From contig JARGSG010000195.1 of assembly GCA_030374805.1 (NCBI GenBank), positions 744,001-808,000 on the forward strand: 64,000 bases of DNA, given 5' to 3'. Under the pieces are notes generated by a model, which ran no database searches, was not told where the DNA came from, and saw only the letters and a list, made by a program, of their open reading frames with translations. Below, one piece after another: positions 17,343 through 26,749 of this stretch. Both the position numbers and the translations under genes were made by a program. The stretch comes from Gracilaria gracilis. Its lineage: Eukaryota > Rhodophyta > Florideophyceae > Gracilariales > Gracilariaceae. Numbering within the stretch: the first letter of the stretch is position 1; the number at the start of each line of letters is the position of its first letter.

Positions 17343-20300
17343 TTATTCGGAGCTGAAGCCTTCTACGTGGCGGTGGCGATGGTGATGATGATGAAGATGC
17401 GGATGCGAACGTTCTTCTTTGAAGCAGTGTTCTTCGAAGCTGAAGTATTTTACGTGGCGGTGGCGATGGTGATGATGATGATGATGCGGATGCGAACGTT
17501 CTTCGGAGCTGAAGTCTTCTAAGATTACGTGGCGGTGGCGATGGTGATGATGACGACAATGCGGATGCAAACGTTCTTCGGAGCTGAAGTCTTCTACGTG
17601 GCGGTGGCGATGGTGATGATGACGACAATGCGGATGCGAACGTTCTTCGAAGCTGAAGTCTTCTACGTGGCGGTGGCGATGGTGATGATGATGATGACGA
17701 TGTGGATGCGAACGTTCTTCGGAGCTGAAGTCTTCTACGTGGCGGTGGCGATGGTGATGATGATGACGATGCGGATGCGAACAGGCGTAGTAAGACTTCT
17801 CTCCAAAGCTGGAGTCTTCTTTGAAGCAGAAGTCTTCTTCGGAGCTGGAGTCTTCGTCAGAGGTGGAAGTACAACTCGGTGAGTACATGGGGCACCCGGG
17901 GTGATGGTTTCGGGTGTCCCTAACCTTGGAGTGTCTCGATTTCTTCCATGAACGAGTTCCACTCTTCCTGCGCGAACGAAGTTGGTCGTCTTTAATCGGT
18001 ATCGCTTCCCTGAATGCAATAGTTTCCCTCTTCTTGCGCGAATGGGGTTGACCTTCGTCAACCTCGGAGCCTTTCAATTTTCTGCGTGCACCAGTGTTAC
18101 TATTCTTGTGCGAATGGTGTCGTCTGTGCCTATTCTCGGAATGGTTTCCAGAGTTCTTGTCCACGCTATTCTTTGAATGAGTTCCACTGTCCTCAACCTG
18201 GGAGGTTGGCGATCGCACAAAGACCAGACCCTTGACATTATAAGAAAGAAAATAATTGCTGTCCAAGTGCTCATTGTAGGACCTAGAAATTGGCTTCTTG
18301 TCGATGGGAGAGCTCGGTTGAATTGCAGGCTTTGTTGACGAAGCCGCACTGCCGCCGCTAGGTGGTCTTGGAACCCTTGCTCCTTTTGTCTCACCAACTG
18401 GTGGTTTGGTTCTAAACATCTTAATCAAAGTCTCGGATGACGATCGTAAAGGGACAAGATTTGGTACACACTGACGCCTCTCGGTCGACACAATCGGCGT
18501 AGAGTACATAGGAGTTTTTCGAGAGCTCGGTTGAATTGCAGGCTTTGTTGAAGAAGCCGCGCTGCCGCCGCCAGGTGGTCTTGGAACCCTTGCTCCTTTT
18601 GTCTCACCAACTGGTGGTTTGGTTCTAAACATCTTAATCAAAGTCTCGGATGAAGATCGTAAAGAGACAAGATTTGGTACACATCGACGCCTCTCGGTCG
18701 ACACAATCGGCGTAGAGTACATAGGAGTCTTTCGAGAGCTCGGTTGAATTGCAGGCTTTGTTGAAGAAGCCGCGCTGCCGCCGCTAGGTGGTCTTGGAAC
18801 CCTTGCTCCTTTTGTCTCACCAACTGGTGGTTTGGTTCTAAACATCTTAATCAAAGTCTCGGATGACAATCGTAAAGGGACAAGATTTGGTACACATCGA
18901 CGCCTCTCGGTCGACACAATCGGCGTAGAGTACATAGGAGTCTTTCGAGAGCTCGGTTGAATTGCAGGCTTTGTTGAAGAAGCCGCGCTGCCGCCGCCAG
19001 GTGGTCTTGGAACCCTTGCTCCTTTTGTCTCACCAACTGGTGGTCTACTCCCACTTGATCCTGTAATATCAACCCGGGTCTTGGGGCTTGGTGCCGGTGA
19101 TTGTCTTGCGCTGGCTTCCCGACTTGCTTGACGGTTCTCTCGCACATCATTCGTGCGCTCGAAAACCTTTGCCCCTGAAGCTGTTCCTTCTATCTCATCA
19201 CCTTCATTACTGACGAAACCGGTGTTCTTAGTTTCCTGAGATGCGCGACAGTCCGACGTCATAGCATCCCCGAACGACCTAGTTTCAGTGGAAGAGATTG
19301 AAAGTTGGGGGAGAGATGCTCCAAACCTAAACAGCTTGGGTGCTGGCCTCGGCAAAGCTTGGCCTCCAGTTGTTCCGCGGCTAAGTCTCTTCGGCATCTG
19401 AGGAGAAAAGAGCGTTTGAGGTGAAAGAGGATCGTGACCCATACCCTTGGACCGAGGAACCTGCCAATGATTGGATGGTGAAGGAGGTTCCGAGAAGGTA
19501 GAGCTGTCAGGGAAACAATGCACACTAGTATCGCCCTGTCCCGCAGCGTTGGGCATGACATCCTTTGCGAGCATAGATAACTGTTGCTTGCATCTCTCAG
19601 GGGAACAATGCACACTAGTATCGTCCTGTCCCGCAGCGTTGGGCATGGCATCCGTGGCGGGCATAGATAACCGTTGCTTGCATCTCTCTTGCAACAGGTC
19701 GATTTGATCTACAACGTTTTCAATCGTTGGACGCACGTTACTTGTTGAATGAGTTACAGTGTTCTTGTTGACGCTGTTTTTTGAATGAGTTCTACTATTT
19801 GTGTGCGCACCCGAAAGGTTATCGGAACTGCCTTGGAAACTGTTCAGTCGAGATCCATCAGAACCCTCCAAGCTTGAACGGTATCCCAGCTCATACGGAA
19901 TGTTCTCAATAGTAACAGAGTTGTGTGGCAGATTGAGCAGCCTCTCATCCGATGGCGGGCTGTGATCTGATGGGTCATGGTACACGAACGCTTTTCGTCC
20001 ACGCCTAAAGCCGTCAGGGGAGCAATGCACACTAGTATCGTCCTGTCCCGCAGCGTTGGGCATGGCATCCGTGGCGGGCATAGATAACCGTTGCTTGCAT
20101 CTCTCTTGCAACAGGTCGATTTGATCTACAACGTTTTCAATCGTTGGGCGCACGTTATTCGTTGAATGAGTTCCAGTGTTCTTGTCGACGCTATTTTTTG
20201 AGTGAGTTCTACCGTTGGTACTATTTGTGTGCGCACCCGAAAGGTTATCGGAACTGCCTTGGAAACTGTTCAATCGAGATCCATCAGAACCCTCCGAGCT

Positions 20301-21512
20301 TGAACGGTCTCCCAGCTCATACGGAATGTCCTCAATAGTAACAGAGTTGTGTGGCAGTTTGAGCAGCCTCTCATCCGATGGCGGGCTGTGATCTGATGGG
20401 TCATGGTACACGTACGCTTTTCGTCCACGCCTAGAGTCGTCAGGGGAACAATGCACACTAGTATCTTCCTGCCCCGCAGCGTTGGGCATGGCATCCGTGG
20501 CGGGCATAGATAACCGTTGCTTGCATCTTTCTTTCAACAGGTCGATTTGATCTACAAGGTCTCCAATCGTTGGGCGCTCTGTTGGTTCTTGTCTCCAGCA
20601 CTTTTCTACAAGCTGGATGTATCGAGGATCAATGTGATCTTTCCGAGGACCCCAAGATGGTCGATAACCTTCCTTCACACGAAGCATGAGTTGAAACAAG
20701 TTCGTGACACCCTCGAGACTCCAGCTCTGCAGACCCGACAAGAGCTCGAAGAGTACCAAGCAATATGCATATACATCCGACGCTTTGCAAGCATCGTCGC
20801 TAAGCGTTCCTACGCCTTTATAGGCCTCTGGGGACATATACAAATAGGTGCCCATAGCACCAGTACCAAAATCGGCTGTAGCAGCAGTGGTCCCAAACAG
20901 GTGTGGTGATACAGCTCCCTCCAGTCTCTTGGAGAGCCCAAAGTCACCAAGCTTGACTTTGGCACCGCGGGGCAAGTACGCTGTGCAGTTGCCGTCGGGG
21001 TGCTGCTCAAACTGAATGGGCGACGTGAGCAGCACATTTTGCGGTTTGATGTCGCCATGCGTAAACTTCTGGTTGTGCATGTGCAGCAGTCCGCGTGCAA
21101 TGTGAGAAGCAATGTTAAGAAAGCTGAGCTCGTCCAACACTGCGTGACGCTCCCTCATGCGCACCAGCGAGTCGTACAAGGAACCGCCCTCTAAATACTC
21201 GGTGACAATGTACAGGTCACGAGGGTCCTCGCCGCAAAACGCACCGAGGAACAAAATGATATATTCGTTGCGCACGACATGGTAGCGGTCGATTTCGCGA
21301 CGTTGCTGTTTGAGTGCGGCGGAGAAGGGTTTACGGCCACCCACAGCAGACAAAGTGCTCGACGACGGTCGCTTGATGACTTTTATTGCTACAGGGTTGG
21401 CATCAAACAGACCGCGGTATACCTTGCCGAATGAGCCCTCGCCCAGCTTCGAGGAGTTGTCCCAGCTCAGGCGCGTATGATCTATTGGGGGTAAGCTATC
21501 GATCTCGAACAT
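17343..21512 (-). CDS. TKL-like protein kinase with repetitive, His-rich tail
   Basis: The first ATG (21510-21512) begins MFEIDSLPPIDH. The kinase domain (about residues 14-325) has GEGSFGKVYRG, the VAIKVIK lysine, HGDIKPQNVLL (HGD where HRD is usual), DFGLSK and GTYLYMSPEAY, so it looks active; its style is tyrosine-kinase-like Ser/Thr kinase. The remaining ~1060 residues are repetitive. There are units of about 140 residues whose start copies the last kinase helix (RPTIxxxVDQIDLLxERCKQ), three 71-residue units (TKPPVGETKGARVPRPP...), a basic Ser-rich stretch, then about seven His-rich units (SHPHRHHHHHHRHRHVEDF) likely to bind metal ions. The stop at 17343-17345 cuts a repeat: the His-rich frame continues beyond it. 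No membrane segment is visible. Substrate unknown. Confidence 0.87.
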   Translation of the reverse strand: MFEIDSLPPIDHTRLSWDNSSKLGEGSFGKVYRGLFDANPVAIKVIKRPSSSTLSAVGGRKPFSAALKQQRREIDRYHVVRNEYIILFLGAFCGEDPRDLYIVTEYLEGGSLYDSLVRMRERHAVLDELSFLNIASHIARGLLHMHNQKFTHGDIKPQNVLLTSPIQFEQHPDGNCTAYLPRGAKVKLGDFGLSKRLEGAVSPHLFGTTAATADFGTGAMGTYLYMSPEAYKGVGTLSDDACKASDVYAYCLVLFELLSGLQSWSLEGVTNLFQLMLRVKEGYRPSWGPRKDHIDPRYIQLVEKCWRQEPTERPTIGDLVDQIDLLKERCKQRLSMPATDAMPNAAGQEDTSVHCSPDDSRRGRKAYVYHDPSDHSPPSDERLLKLPHNSVTIEDIPYELGDRSSSEGSDGSRLNSFQGSSDNLSGAHTNSTNGRTHSKNSVDKNTGTHSTNNVRPTIENVVDQIDLLQERCKQRLSMPATDAMPNAAGQDDTSVHCSPDGFRRGRKAFVYHDPSDHSPPSDERLLNLPHNSVTIENIPYELGYRSSLEGSDGSRLNSFQGSSDNLSGAHTNSRTHSKNSVNKNTVTHSTSNVRPTIENVVDQIDLLQERCKQRLSMPATDAMPNAAGQDDTSVHCSPERCKQQLSMLAKDVMPNAAGQGDTSVHCFPDSSTFSEPPSPSNHWQVPRSKGMGHDPLSPQTLFSPQMPKRLSRGTTGGQALPRPAPKLFRFGASLPQLSISSTETRSFGDAMTSDCRASQETKNTGFVSNEGDEIEGTASGAKVFERTNDVRENRQASREASARQSPAPSPKTRVDITGSSGSRPPVGETKGARVPRPPGGGSAASSTKPAIQPSSRKTPMYSTPIVSTERRRCVPNLVPLRLSSETLIKMFRTKPPVGETKGARVPRPPSGGSAASSTKPAIQPSSRKTPMYSTPIVSTERRRCVPNLVSLRSSSETLIKMFRTKPPVGETKGARVPRPPGGGSAASSTKPAIQPSSRKTPMYSTPIVSTERRQCVPNLVPLRSSSETLIKMFRTKPPVGETKGARVPRPPSGGSAASSTKPAIQPSSPIDKKPISRSYNEHLDSNYFLSYNVKGLVFVRSPTSQVEDSGTHSKNSVDKNSGNHSENRHRRHHSHKNSNTGARRKLKGSEVDEGQPHSRKKRETIAFREAIPIKDDQLRSRRKSGTRSWKKSRHSKVRDTRNHHPGCPMYSPSCTSTSDEDSSSEEDFCFKEDSSFGEKSYYACSHPHRHHHHHRHRHVEDFSSEERSHPHRHHHHHHRHRHVEDFSFEERSHPHCRHHHHRHRHVEDFSSEERLHPHCRHHHHRHRHVILEDFSSEERSHPHHHHHHHRHRHVKYFSFEEHCFKEERSHPHLHHHHHRHRHVEGFSSE
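17361..17790 (-). repeat. His-codon tandem repeats of 63-69 bp
   Basis: About seven units of a GTGGCGGTGGCGATGGTGAT-type sequence lie inside the kinase gene. In the gene's frame each encodes a run of His and Arg followed by VEDFSSEER. Units differ by whole codons, as expected for replication slippage held in frame. Confidence 0.88.
18400..19038 (-). repeat. Three 213-bp tandem repeats in the kinase gene
   Basis: Units begin at 18400, 18613 and 18826, and a partial unit precedes 18400. They are near-identical and encode 71 residues each, rich in Pro, Ser and Lys. The exact 213-base period keeps the frame. Confidence 0.92.
19681..20541 (-). repeat. 417-426-bp tandem repeats that copy the end of the kinase domain
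   Basis: The block encoding DQIDLLxERCKQRLSMPATDAMPNAAGQ and its downstream ~110 residues recurs at starts near 19681, 20098 and 20524 (417 and 426 bases apart). The highest-coordinate copy belongs to the kinase domain proper; the others lie in the tail. A smaller ERCKQ duplication sits at about 19555-19680. Confidence 0.85.
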
Positions 21513-22093
21513 GATAAGGGCGGAAGCGAGTTTTCCCGCACGTGTTGGAACACGAGATAAGAAAGTGGGGCCCAAACAACGAGAGATAAATCAAGCGTGC
21601 CCGGATTACGGTACGCGGCTTCTGGTCTGGCGTGCAGAACGAAACGTGAGGAGTTGGTGGCGGCGGGGACAGCGGCTGGCGCCGAATGCAGCGCTGCAAG
21701 ACAGAAGAGAGGCCTGGAGAGCAACGAAGGGCAGCTGTTCAGGAAGAGGGGGGCAGTTTGCGAGCGACGAAATGGGCAGTACGTGCGGTGAGCCGTGGAA
21801 GCCCAAAACACGCAAACGGGGAGAAAGCTTATGCACCAAAGGTAACCCTTACTCACTGTCTCCTCAAAGTGTTGATTGTCTATCCTGCACCTATCGGGCT
21901 GTGGCGCCTTCGCCATCTCGCTTAGAATCCTGAGACACGTACTACTGAAAGGTAAGGGTTATTTATTAATATCTTCGCACTGCGACGAAGATTTGGAGTA
22001 AGGGATTCAACGCTGCCCCACATGCTCGGTTTTACCCAGCGTCCGAGTAATACAGCCAACAATTCGCAGTGTCGGACAAGTTTTGCCGCCCCT
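21513..22093. other. Kinase 5' region and spacer, no gene seen
   Basis: About 580 bases upstream of the kinase start. Open frames here overlap on both strands without family resemblance. The minus-strand part next to 21512 should hold the kinase promoter and leader. Confidence 0.45.
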
Positions 22094-22428
22094 GAGCACC
22101 TCGACTTCTGTACGACTTGGGAGTTACCGTCGTACCGATTGCATCGGTTGACCGCGCCTCTATTACGCATGTTGACTACATGAGCCTTGACGTGGAGGGG
22201 AACGAGATTCAAGTGCTGAAAGGCATTGATTGGAATCGAGTGCGCATTGACATGATGAATGTAGAGGTTACGTCGGCCTTCCAGGACGTGAGCTTGTTCT
22301 TAGCTCAGCTTGGGTACGTTCGACTGTTGTTAGATGAGAGCAAAATGTCAACAGTGAATGCTGCGAATTTTATCGGAGAAGACGCAGTGTTCGTGCGGAA
22401 GAACGTGCGCTTTGGGCGTGCAGATTGA
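22094..22428 (+). pseudogene. FkbM-type methyltransferase, C-terminal fragment
   Basis: About 110 codons encode the second half of an FkbM methyltransferase domain: VDYMSLDVEGNEIQVLKGID matches the family's D-x-x-S/K-x-D-x-E-G-x-E signature, followed by a strand-helix pattern to the end. The SAM-binding first half is missing. The frame is closed upstream by a TGA at 22093-22095 and there is no ATG before the motif. It may be a decayed copy or the last exon of a split gene. The stop is at 22426-22428, 540 bases before the Harbinger transposase. Confidence 0.6.
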
Positions 22429-22970
22429 TAAGCATGGAAGGAGAGAGAGAGAGGGAGCTTCATTTCAGCAAATAAGGACAAGCAGAGGTTTTTTCAAGTG
22501 TTTGAAGTTCAAACTTTGAACGCGTTGAACGGGCATGTGCGCTGCAAGGCGCATATTTCTTGTTTATTCTTCAGTAGTACTGAATCAGTACCAATGATTA
22601 GAGAGCGTGTGTTAGGGTGTCCACACGACGCAAAACGCCGGTGAAGAAAATTTTGCATTTGGTTCGTTACAATCATTCTGAAGCCTTTCGACCAGGCTAC
22701 CCCTTCGTAGTATGTAGTATCCGACCGCTGGCTACCCTCGGACGCGGACAACTGATATCCTGGGCTACTCTACATAAAGGTTTTCAAAACCTTTCCAACA
22801 TTTTATTTGTTTTCCACTTCATTTGCGAAGCGGAGCTGCGGCTGCGGAGCGGAGCACACTGGCTGGCGCAGCCACTATGTTGTCAATGGGGATGATCTCC
22901 ACTTTACGACAACATACGTGCTCCGGATCATCCCCATTTTACAACCAAGATCCCAACTACGTCATTGAAA
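22429..22970. other. Spacer before the Harbinger transposase
   Basis: No gene seen. It contains a perfect palindrome with 9-bp arms (22776-22794) and a 13-bp inverted repeat, AATGGGGATGATC at 22885-22897 with its complement at 22926-22938, just ahead of the transposase start. The left end of the Harbinger element should lie here; I could not match terminal inverted repeats with the right flank. Confidence 0.5.
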
Positions 22971-23686
22971 ATGCCACACTCTCATCAAACATTCAACTCT
23001 AGCGATGATGATGACACCCTGCAACCATATTTACATCATCTTGTCTTTGGACTAGTTCTTATGACACACTACATTCAAAAATCAAAACAACGAAGAACAT
23101 CTACAAAATACCCGGCTTTCAAAGAAACATTTGAAACTCTTACAAGCGTGTATTCCGATGCGGATTTTTACGGAGCTTTTCGTATGGGCCGCACCAGCTT
23201 CAATACGTTGTACCACACGCTCCTCAAAAGCTCTCACATTTCGGAAAGGTCTCCCTTGGATACAAGGACAATTCAAGCAAAAGTAAGAGTAGCAATCGGA
23301 CTACGCATCATGGCGGGTGCAAGCGTCCATGACGTAATGTTAGCTTATAAGGTAAGCAAATCGAGCGTCAATAATTGCTTCAAATCATTTATTGCGGCGG
23401 TTACCGAAACAATGACTCTCCCTGGACTTCTCACAGATGAAACAGAACTCGATAAGCTCAGTTTGGGGTTCAAAACCTCTAAAAAGGTTTCAAACCCATT
23501 TTCATGGTGCGTCGGAGCCTTAGATGGCATATGTATGAGAATCAAGAAACCGCGGTGGTTCGAGAACCCAGCGAGTTTTTTTTGTAGAAAAGGATTCTAT
23601 TCTATACCTGTACAGGCGCTGGTAGACTCGTCGTATTGGTTTCTGGGCTTTTCTGCCGTAGCAGTACGCTCAACTAATGACTCTCT
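22971..23686 (+). pseudogene. PIF/Harbinger transposase, 5' part
   Basis: Starts at the ATG 22971-22973. It encodes the helical N-terminal region (MGRTSFNTLYHTLL...), the helix-turn-helix-like VHDVMLAYKVSKSSVNNCF, and the first catalytic Asp in WCVGALDGICMRI. The frame is cut at 23686 by retrotransposon E1. It continues exactly in frame at 35299; the two parts total 390 residues, a normal length for a PIF/Harbinger DDE transposase, which cuts and pastes its element. The transposase was intact when E1 landed. Confidence 0.88.
23682..23686. repeat. Target-site duplication TCTCT, left of E1
   Basis: The 5 bases before the left LTR equal those after the right LTR (35294-35298). A 5-bp duplication is typical of Ty3/gypsy integrase. 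Confidence 0.92.
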
Positions 23687-24547
23687 TGTGGTGCAAAGCC
23701 CTCGACGGGAAACAACAAGCCGCGTCGCGGACGAGCACCTCAGGGTGTTCAGGCCCTGCTCCCTGTGAAGGGCAGTCGAGCGGCAGAACCCTCCGATAGG
23801 GCCAACACGAGCCGGGTGTAAGTCCGGGTGGCCCCGATCTGGGCGTGCAGTCGGAGGTGGAGGGGTGAAGAATCAGCTTTAGAAACCGACACTGTCGGAC
23901 GAACCAATACGTATGGCAGTATCCAACCCAACGGAATGGGCAACGATGGATCAACAAATGAGCCGCGCAGCGGAGCACTGACTCACGAGAGTGGGGCGGC
24001 AAGCCCAATACCAAAAGGGACAACCTGTATAACAGGGCGAAGCAGCAAGAGCCGTATGACGGAAGATGCACCAATGGTGACGGAAAAACAATAAAGAAAT
24101 AGCCGTAACGACGGTCCAGAACTCCTCGATGGTAGAGGCGGTTGACAAGTCCGGATATGCGGCGACTTTCCCAAGAAGTGGGCTAGAGTCGGGCGCAAGC
24201 TGCGACAAGTCAGAGCCAAAGTCCTCCTTGAGGTTTACTTCCGTACAGTGGCGGCAAGTGCCGCCACTTATATACGGCACTTGAAAATATCAAGTAAATA
24301 TCTAAGTAACCGGCACTGCCGGCCATGACACTACACGTGGACTACCCGTGAGGGATTGCCACGGCGCACCCGACATCGGGCCATTGCAGACACACGTGTC
24401 TACAATTACTACCCTTCCTAGGCGCACCCCATAATGGGCATAATAAACTAATAACTAGTCATATCTAGCGGTGGCGAGACCGGAAACGGATCAAACTCTT
24501 ATGAAGAGCTGTAACGCGCATCCCCTGTAAAGGGCCATTGCACTACA
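23687..24547 (-). repeat. E1 3' LTR (left copy, 861 bp)
   Basis: Pairs with 34424-35293. It is 9 bases shorter, each a single base missing from a short run. It contains a perfect 10-bp hairpin at 24247-24268 and palindromes such as 23886-23898 and 24310-24322. As the 3' LTR it should hold the polyadenylation site; the antisense ORF begins 53 bases beyond its inner edge, so an antisense promoter may lie here. Confidence 0.95.
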
Positions 24548-24562
24548 TCTCCCCCTTCTCAG
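24548..24562 (-). other. E1 polypurine tract
   Basis: On the element strand this is a purine-rich stretch (GAGAAGGGGGAGA) directly beside the 3' LTR, where plus-strand DNA synthesis would be primed. Confidence 0.75.
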
Positions 24563-24599
24563 GTTGAGACACCGTTCAGACGGCCGTCCACGCTCCACC

Positions 24600-26423
24600 A
24601 TGGGAGTTCATAACCACGTCCCCCTCGACGGGGTTGCCGAGATAAGTTCGGAACCACGCACTCCACCGCCTGTTACACCATCTTCCTCAGCGCCCAACTC
24701 CCCAACAATGTCGCACAACAACCCTCACCAACCTCCGAGTGCCCCTCCGTCTTCGACGGCACGCATGCAAGTCTCGAATCCGCCGTTCCGGTCCGTGCCT
24801 CTTCCGCAAGCGGCGGCAGTTTCGCAACCCGGGTCTTCCGGTCAAGGTCCTGCGCCTGCACAAGGTGCTGGTCCTGCCCCTGTGTGGGATTGGTTCAACA
24901 TCGACTTGCCCGCTTCCGCGGCTGGCTGGCCGGCTCTCGGTACTTTGCGCATCCGGGATCCTCACCGGCATAGTGCGATATTCGCCCAGGCACCCTGGTT
25001 TGACGCCGAAGCGCTCTCGGACACCGAGCTTATCGAATCCTACACCATCGATGGCAATCTCCCTGGCGGGCTTCCGGTAGACGTGACCCGTTCTTGGGAC
25101 TGGCGCGCCCGCGTGGCGGTGAATCCGAGTTGCCTATTCGTAGGTCGGCACGAGTCGCGGCAGTTTGCTCGAAACGAGATGGCCCGTATCGGGTACGCGC
25201 GGCACTTCCGAGCTCCGAACGAGCATCCTGTGCCGGAACAGTACCGGTATGACGTTGCGCGATACCGAACATTCGGCGAAGTCGGCTACGGCGACTATCT
25301 TGCCAACGCGTTGGACGAGATCGACCGATATTCGGATACCGTACAGCCTCACCAGGATTTGATACTGTGGGCTCGGCCCATTCTTCGCGCCGAGTTCCGG
25401 TATCTCCGCCGTCCAGCACGGTCAGCCTTCTTGGAAGGACTCCGCTTTGAGCGGAAGTGGCGCTCCCGTTTTGGGATTCTGGCGCCATACCAGTGTTCTG
25501 AAGTCGAACGACTGGCTGGGCACGCCCGCCGAGGACGGTACATGCAACTTCCAGACTTCTGGCCGGCCGTCGAGGTCCCACGAGGGTGTTACGTGGAGCT
25601 CCCGCCCTGTATTACATACATCGGGTCGTACTTCATGAACAATCCGCCTCGCGGCCTTTGGAGTCTCCTAGCCACTGAATGGACTGTCCGCGTAGCGGCG
25701 TATCTCCTCGTCGAGGCGTACGACGCTTACCGTCTGTGGCATATTCCGGGTCTCATCCGGCAATCAATCCGTAACTTGGACCTTTCCGAAGTACTCGGCT
25801 CAGTGCGCAACGCTCGTGAAGCAACCCAACTGGTGGGCGTGATCGACCAGATTGACTGGGATGAAGTGCCTGCCAACCAGGTATCCGGTGGGGTCCGCCG
25901 GCCGAACGACCGCTCTCCGGGACGTACTGTCAATGCCGGCGATTTCGTCTACTTTGACCCATGGGAATGGGAAGTAATCGGACCCGCCGAAGCGGCTGAG
26001 CGTCGCCGAGGAGATCGGTATATCCCCGAGGGGCACCCGCGTGGGTTCATCTACGTCGATGACGGCGACGATGACCCTGTAGAGGGAGGAAGCCCCATGG
26101 ACGAGGGAAGCCCAGCGGGCACAGTGGAAGAACAACAGCCCGAAGCGACGGGAGAGGGCGACATTGTCGAAAACGTCGACCCACCCGCTGAAGCGGCTCC
26201 TGATCCAACAATCCCCTGGGGGCAATCTGTGGCGACAACCGATGACGTCGGCGCTACCATAACGCCACGTGCGGTGGTTATTCGCGACTTCCTACGAGGT
26301 GTAGGTGTGGCCGTACCGGATACGGTGACCGACGAGTCGGATCTGCAAGCGATTGCAGCGCAACACTTCTCCGGCGCTCCCGGCGGTGGCAACACCCCAG
26401 GTGCTGGGCCATCTGGCGCTTAG
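24600..26423 (+). CDS. E1 antisense ORF, conserved with E2; unknown function
   Basis: An intact 607-codon frame opposite in strand to gag-pol, between the pol end and the 3' LTR. The first ATG (24600) sits in CACCATGG, an ideal eukaryotic start context; the frame is open 36 bases further up without an ATG. The protein has a Pro/Ser-rich start (residues 1-95), a Trp- and Arg-rich middle, and an acidic tail. It aligns by eye with the E2 antisense protein: YIGSYF with YFGSYI, LLATEW with IALAEW, and FVYFDPWEWEVI with WEVFDPVSWKVV in the same order and spacing. No known domain is recognised. Antisense ORFs in this position are known from some plant Ty3/gypsy elements, but their role is unclear. 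It is unbroken although gag-pol is frameshifted. Confidence 0.75.
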   Translation: MGVHNHVPLDGVAEISSEPRTPPPVTPSSSAPNSPTMSHNNPHQPPSAPPSSTARMQVSNPPFRSVPLPQAAAVSQPGSSGQGPAPAQGAGPAPVWDWFNIDLPASAAGWPALGTLRIRDPHRHSAIFAQAPWFDAEALSDTELIESYTIDGNLPGGLPVDVTRSWDWRARVAVNPSCLFVGRHESRQFARNEMARIGYARHFRAPNEHPVPEQYRYDVARYRTFGEVGYGDYLANALDEIDRYSDTVQPHQDLILWARPILRAEFRYLRRPARSAFLEGLRFERKWRSRFGILAPYQCSEVERLAGHARRGRYMQLPDFWPAVEVPRGCYVELPPCITYIGSYFMNNPPRGLWSLLATEWTVRVAAYLLVEAYDAYRLWHIPGLIRQSIRNLDLSEVLGSVRNAREATQLVGVIDQIDWDEVPANQVSGGVRRPNDRSPGRTVNAGDFVYFDPWEWEVIGPAEAAERRRGDRYIPEGHPRGFIYVDDGDDDPVEGGSPMDEGSPAGTVEEQQPEATGEGDIVENVDPPAEAAPDPTIPWGQSVATTDDVGATITPRAVVIRDFLRGVGVAVPDTVTDESDLQAIAAQHFSGAPGGGNTPGAGPSGA

Positions 26424-26749
26424 GCCTCCCAAGGAGGGTGATCGTAACTTGAGATCGACCCCAGTAGCGAGGGGCAAAGCCCCGTAGTTGAAGTAAACTC
26501 CTCCGGCTTGTGCCGGCTTGGCTTTGAATTTTCTTCTGCTCTACTGTAGTGGCTTCCGCATTTCGCGGCGTATTTGCTCAACAAGAGCTGTCTGCTCAGA
26601 GCGACTTGGTCCGCCTGCGGCGGCTTAGTGATCTCAACTTAACTTAGCTGCATCCGCTTGAAGCGGCATATCCTTGCGTAATGCAATACTGTCCGCATGA
26701 GGCGGTATATTCCGTCTGAGACGGCTGTGCTCAATTGAGACGTGGGCGG
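26424..26749. other. E1 region between convergent ORF ends
   Basis: The 326 bases between the antisense ORF stop and the pol stop. Non-coding but dense in short hairpins such as CCGCTTGAAGCGG (26654-26666), with several others of the CCG..CGG form. Confidence 0.6.

Noticed and set aside
17361..17790. A CRISPR-like array
   Set aside because: The repeats have no unique spacers; they are in-frame coding repeats of a His-rich tail.
18400..19038. Satellite DNA or CRISPR-like repeats
   Set aside because: The 213-bp period is divisible by three and lies in the open kinase frame, so it is a protein repeat.
24548..24570. Primer-binding site next to the left E1 LTR, implying a plus-strand element
   Set aside because: No TGG start; it reads as a purine tract on the minus strand, while TGGTCTCCCGACC beside the right LTR fits a primer site. 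Gag-pol orientation agrees.
24600..26423. The E1 plus-strand ORF as gag of a plus-strand element
   Set aside because: No zinc knuckle or capsid pattern; gag and pol are on the minus strand with the primer site at the other end.
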